The translations under genes and the position numbers were made by a program. A stretch of DNA of 7,431 bases from Bacteroidota bacterium (GTDB lineage Bacteria; Bacteroidota; Bacteroidia; Chitinophagales; Chitinophagaceae). Positions within the stretch are counted from its first letter, which is position 1, and every line of letters starts with the position of its first letter. The stretch is taken from the NCBI GenBank assembly GCA_947462495.1, contig CANHOY010000078.1:1-7431 (forward strand), in the 5' to 3' direction. The notes beneath the pieces are model-generated. The model was given only the letters and a program-made list of their open reading frames with translations, made no database searches and was not told the origin of the DNA. Positions 6,097 to 7,431 of this stretch are shown here, piece by piece.

Positions 6097-7269
6097 TTAT
6101 AAATTTTGTAGATATTCCGAAGGGGTCTGACCAGTTTTTATCTTGAAGGCGTTGATGAAACTACTTCTTGATCCGAAGCCCGATTGCTTAGATAAGGCAT
6201 CTAATGTCAATGATTCATAGGACCCACTTTCGATTAAATTAATTACATGGTTAATTCTTAATTCATTCTTCCAGGTATTAAAATTAATTTGCAAGTGTTC
6301 ATTTAAATAGTAGGATAAGTGATGCGCAGGGATATCAGTATCTGCGGACATCACCGATAGCGTAAAATTAAGATTAATATAGGGTAAGGTGAGCAAATAC
6401 GCATCAATCTTAGATTTAAGCAGGTTTAATTTATCCTCAGAAATTTCAAAACTCTTTGCTTCCTTTTTAACGGCTTCAGTTAACATCTCTACTTTTTGTT
6501 TAGGCTTAATTATAGTGTAATCCAACTGAGGTAATCCATATAATATATTAGGAAAGAATAATAAAGAAAAATTTAATAAAAGTAATCCTATGGCAGTTAT
6601 AGATAATACAAATTCACTTCTAATTTGGGTTTCATTTGTATTTCTTGTAACGTAACCAATAATAGAAAATATTAAAAAAGTAAAATAAAGAAATAAAGTA
6701 ATTGCAAGCAGCGAAATTAACCAACGGTAAATAAGCTTTGATTGTATGTCATTAAAATTTTCATGTAACTTTTTTCTAAAAATTAAATGAGCCGAAAGAA
6801 TTACATAGGAAATAGCAAAAATGGGTCTAGAAATAAAACTTGCAGTTGGTGTAAGAAATAAAAAATTATTTTTAAATATATTAACAGGATCTTTTATTAC
6901 TTCAGTTGCAAAAAATAATTTTTGATCTATCCCTTTAATAATATAGGGACTAATATTTATTAGAATTAAAATAGCAGGTATAAAATGAATAAAGTCTTTC
7001 TTAGTTAAAGCGAAATCATCATAGACTAACCCTCTTATATAAAAATAAAAAAGTGGCCCTAGTAATAAATAAAAAGGAGTAAAATGAACTAACATAAAAG
7101 CAGCAAAATATTTATTACCAGAATTCAATGCTGCATAATGAGATAAAGAATAGATATTGTTAATTAATAAAAAAAAGAATAAATATAAATTTGCCTTGTT
7201 GGATGATCTTAAATTTATTAAGATCAAAAAAGTTATTAAGAACCCCAATATGGTTAGGTATAAAAGCAT
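6097..7269 (-). CDS. Membrane-bound AraC-family transcriptional regulator
   Basis: The product has 390 residues from the ATG at 7269-7267. The N-terminal 245 residues are very hydrophobic and hold about seven membrane segments (near 2-20, 27-48, 54-79, 92-112, 143-164, 182-207 and 218-240). A charged, helical linker follows (about 255-290). Residues about 295-390 are an AraC-type double helix-turn-helix: LSYYLNEH and FNTWKNELRIN in the first half, then the signature GFGSRSSFINAFK (364-376) and GQTPSEYL in the second. This build is a recurrent Bacteroidota type, thought to sense an envelope or external signal directly and bind DNA from the membrane; the signal here is unknown. It lies upstream of the barrel-to-fibre operon on the same strand, separated by a terminator, and diverges from the kinase-like gene at the right edge. 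Control of the operon is plausible from position but not shown. Confidence 0.95.
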   Translation of the reverse strand: MLLYLTILGFLITFLILINLRSSNKANLYLFFFLLINNIYSLSHYAALNSGNKYFAAFMLVHFTPFYLLLGPLFYFYIRGLVYDDFALTKKDFIHFIPAILILINISPYIIKGIDQKLFFATEVIKDPVNIFKNNFLFLTPTASFISRPIFAISYVILSAHLIFRKKLHENFNDIQSKLIYRWLISLLAITLFLYFTFLIFSIIGYVTRNTNETQIRSEFVLSITAIGLLLLNFSLLFFPNILYGLPQLDYTIIKPKQKVEMLTEAVKKEAKSFEISEDKLNLLKSKIDAYLLTLPYINLNFTLSVMSADTDIPAHHLSYYLNEHLQINFNTWKNELRINHVINLIESGSYESLTLDALSKQSGFGSRSSFINAFKIKTGQTPSEYLQNL

Positions 7270-7339
7270 ACAATCTTATTAAGGCAATCGGCTCAACTTT
7301 AACTAAACATAATTCATCATTTTAAAGTAATTTTGAATT
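7270..7339. promoter_or_regulatory. Divergent promoter region between the AraC-type and kinase-like genes
   Basis: These 70 AT-rich bases separate two divergent start codons, so both promoters should lie here. For the plus-strand gene, TAATTTTG (7328-7335) fits the Bacteroidota -7 element TAnnTTTG but sits only 4 bp before the ATG, which would give a leaderless or nearly leaderless transcript. For the minus-strand gene, TATGTTTA (7311-7304) is a 7-of-8 match. I found no convincing -33 element for either. Confidence 0.35.
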
Positions 7340-7431
7340 ATGTTCCATTTCATTATCAACCCTAATGCTGGTAGTAAAAATAAGGCAAAATACACAAAAC
7401 TTATTCACCTTATTAAGTCTAATAGCGCACA
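7340..7431 (+). CDS. Partial diacylglycerol/sphingosine kinase-family protein, N-terminus only
   Basis: An ATG at 7340-7342 opens a plus-strand frame that stays open to the window end, giving 30 complete codons. The product begins MFHFIINPNAGSKNKAKY. The hydrophobic strand, the INPNAG loop and the following Lys-rich helix match the start of the DAGK catalytic domain (YegS, DgkB and LCB5 type lipid kinases), where the NP-(A/S)-G loop helps bind ATP. Those enzymes are usually about 290-310 residues and act on membrane lipids from the cytoplasm. The call rests on one short motif. The gene diverges from the AraC-type regulator across 70 bp. Confidence 0.65.
   Translation, partial: MFHFIINPNAGSKNKAKYTKLIHLIKSNSA

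Overview
The window looks like chromosomal DNA of a Bacteroidota bacterium (Chitinophagia, Sphingobacteriia or Flavobacteriia; the genus cannot be told). The grounds are low GC, signal peptides ending in A-Q, a C-terminal type IX secretion (T9SS) sorting domain, a short Bacteroidota-style lipoprotein, and a seven-helix membrane protein fused to an AraC-type DNA-binding domain. No phage structural or packaging genes, insertion sequences, CRISPR arrays, tRNAs or rRNAs were seen.

Layout, read on the minus strand from right to left. A membrane-anchored AraC-family regulator (7269-6097) is followed by about 250 bp of non-coding DNA. That stretch holds two copies of a 53-bp element set 63 bp apart and a strong rho-independent terminator. 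Then comes a tightly packed four-gene run: an outer-membrane beta-barrel protein (5848-5051), a small lipoprotein (5039-4620), a tiny secreted protein that is mostly a T9SS sorting domain (4618-4124), and a giant secreted repeat protein. The giant gene starts at 4108 and is still open at position 1, so at least 1369 codons lie in the window and its C-terminus is missing. Gaps inside the run are 11, 1 and 15 bp, which suggests one transcript. At the right edge a plus-strand gene begins at 7340; its first 30 residues look like the start of a diacylglycerol/sphingosine kinase-family protein.

The giant gene fills 55% of the window. It begins with a signal peptide and an N-terminal domain typical of large Bacteroidota surface proteins. 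Next come coiled-coil-like repeats, including four 29-residue tandem copies, and then a long Thr/Ser/Gly/Ala-rich region built of shuffled modules that closely resemble phage tail-fibre repeats (GGTG, GTWSG, WTTFN-KQ and similar motifs). My inference is that the operon makes a long cell-surface fibre or adhesin plus envelope partners, possibly under the neighbouring membrane-bound regulator. No function has been shown for this arrangement; that is a hypothesis drawn from gene order and motifs.
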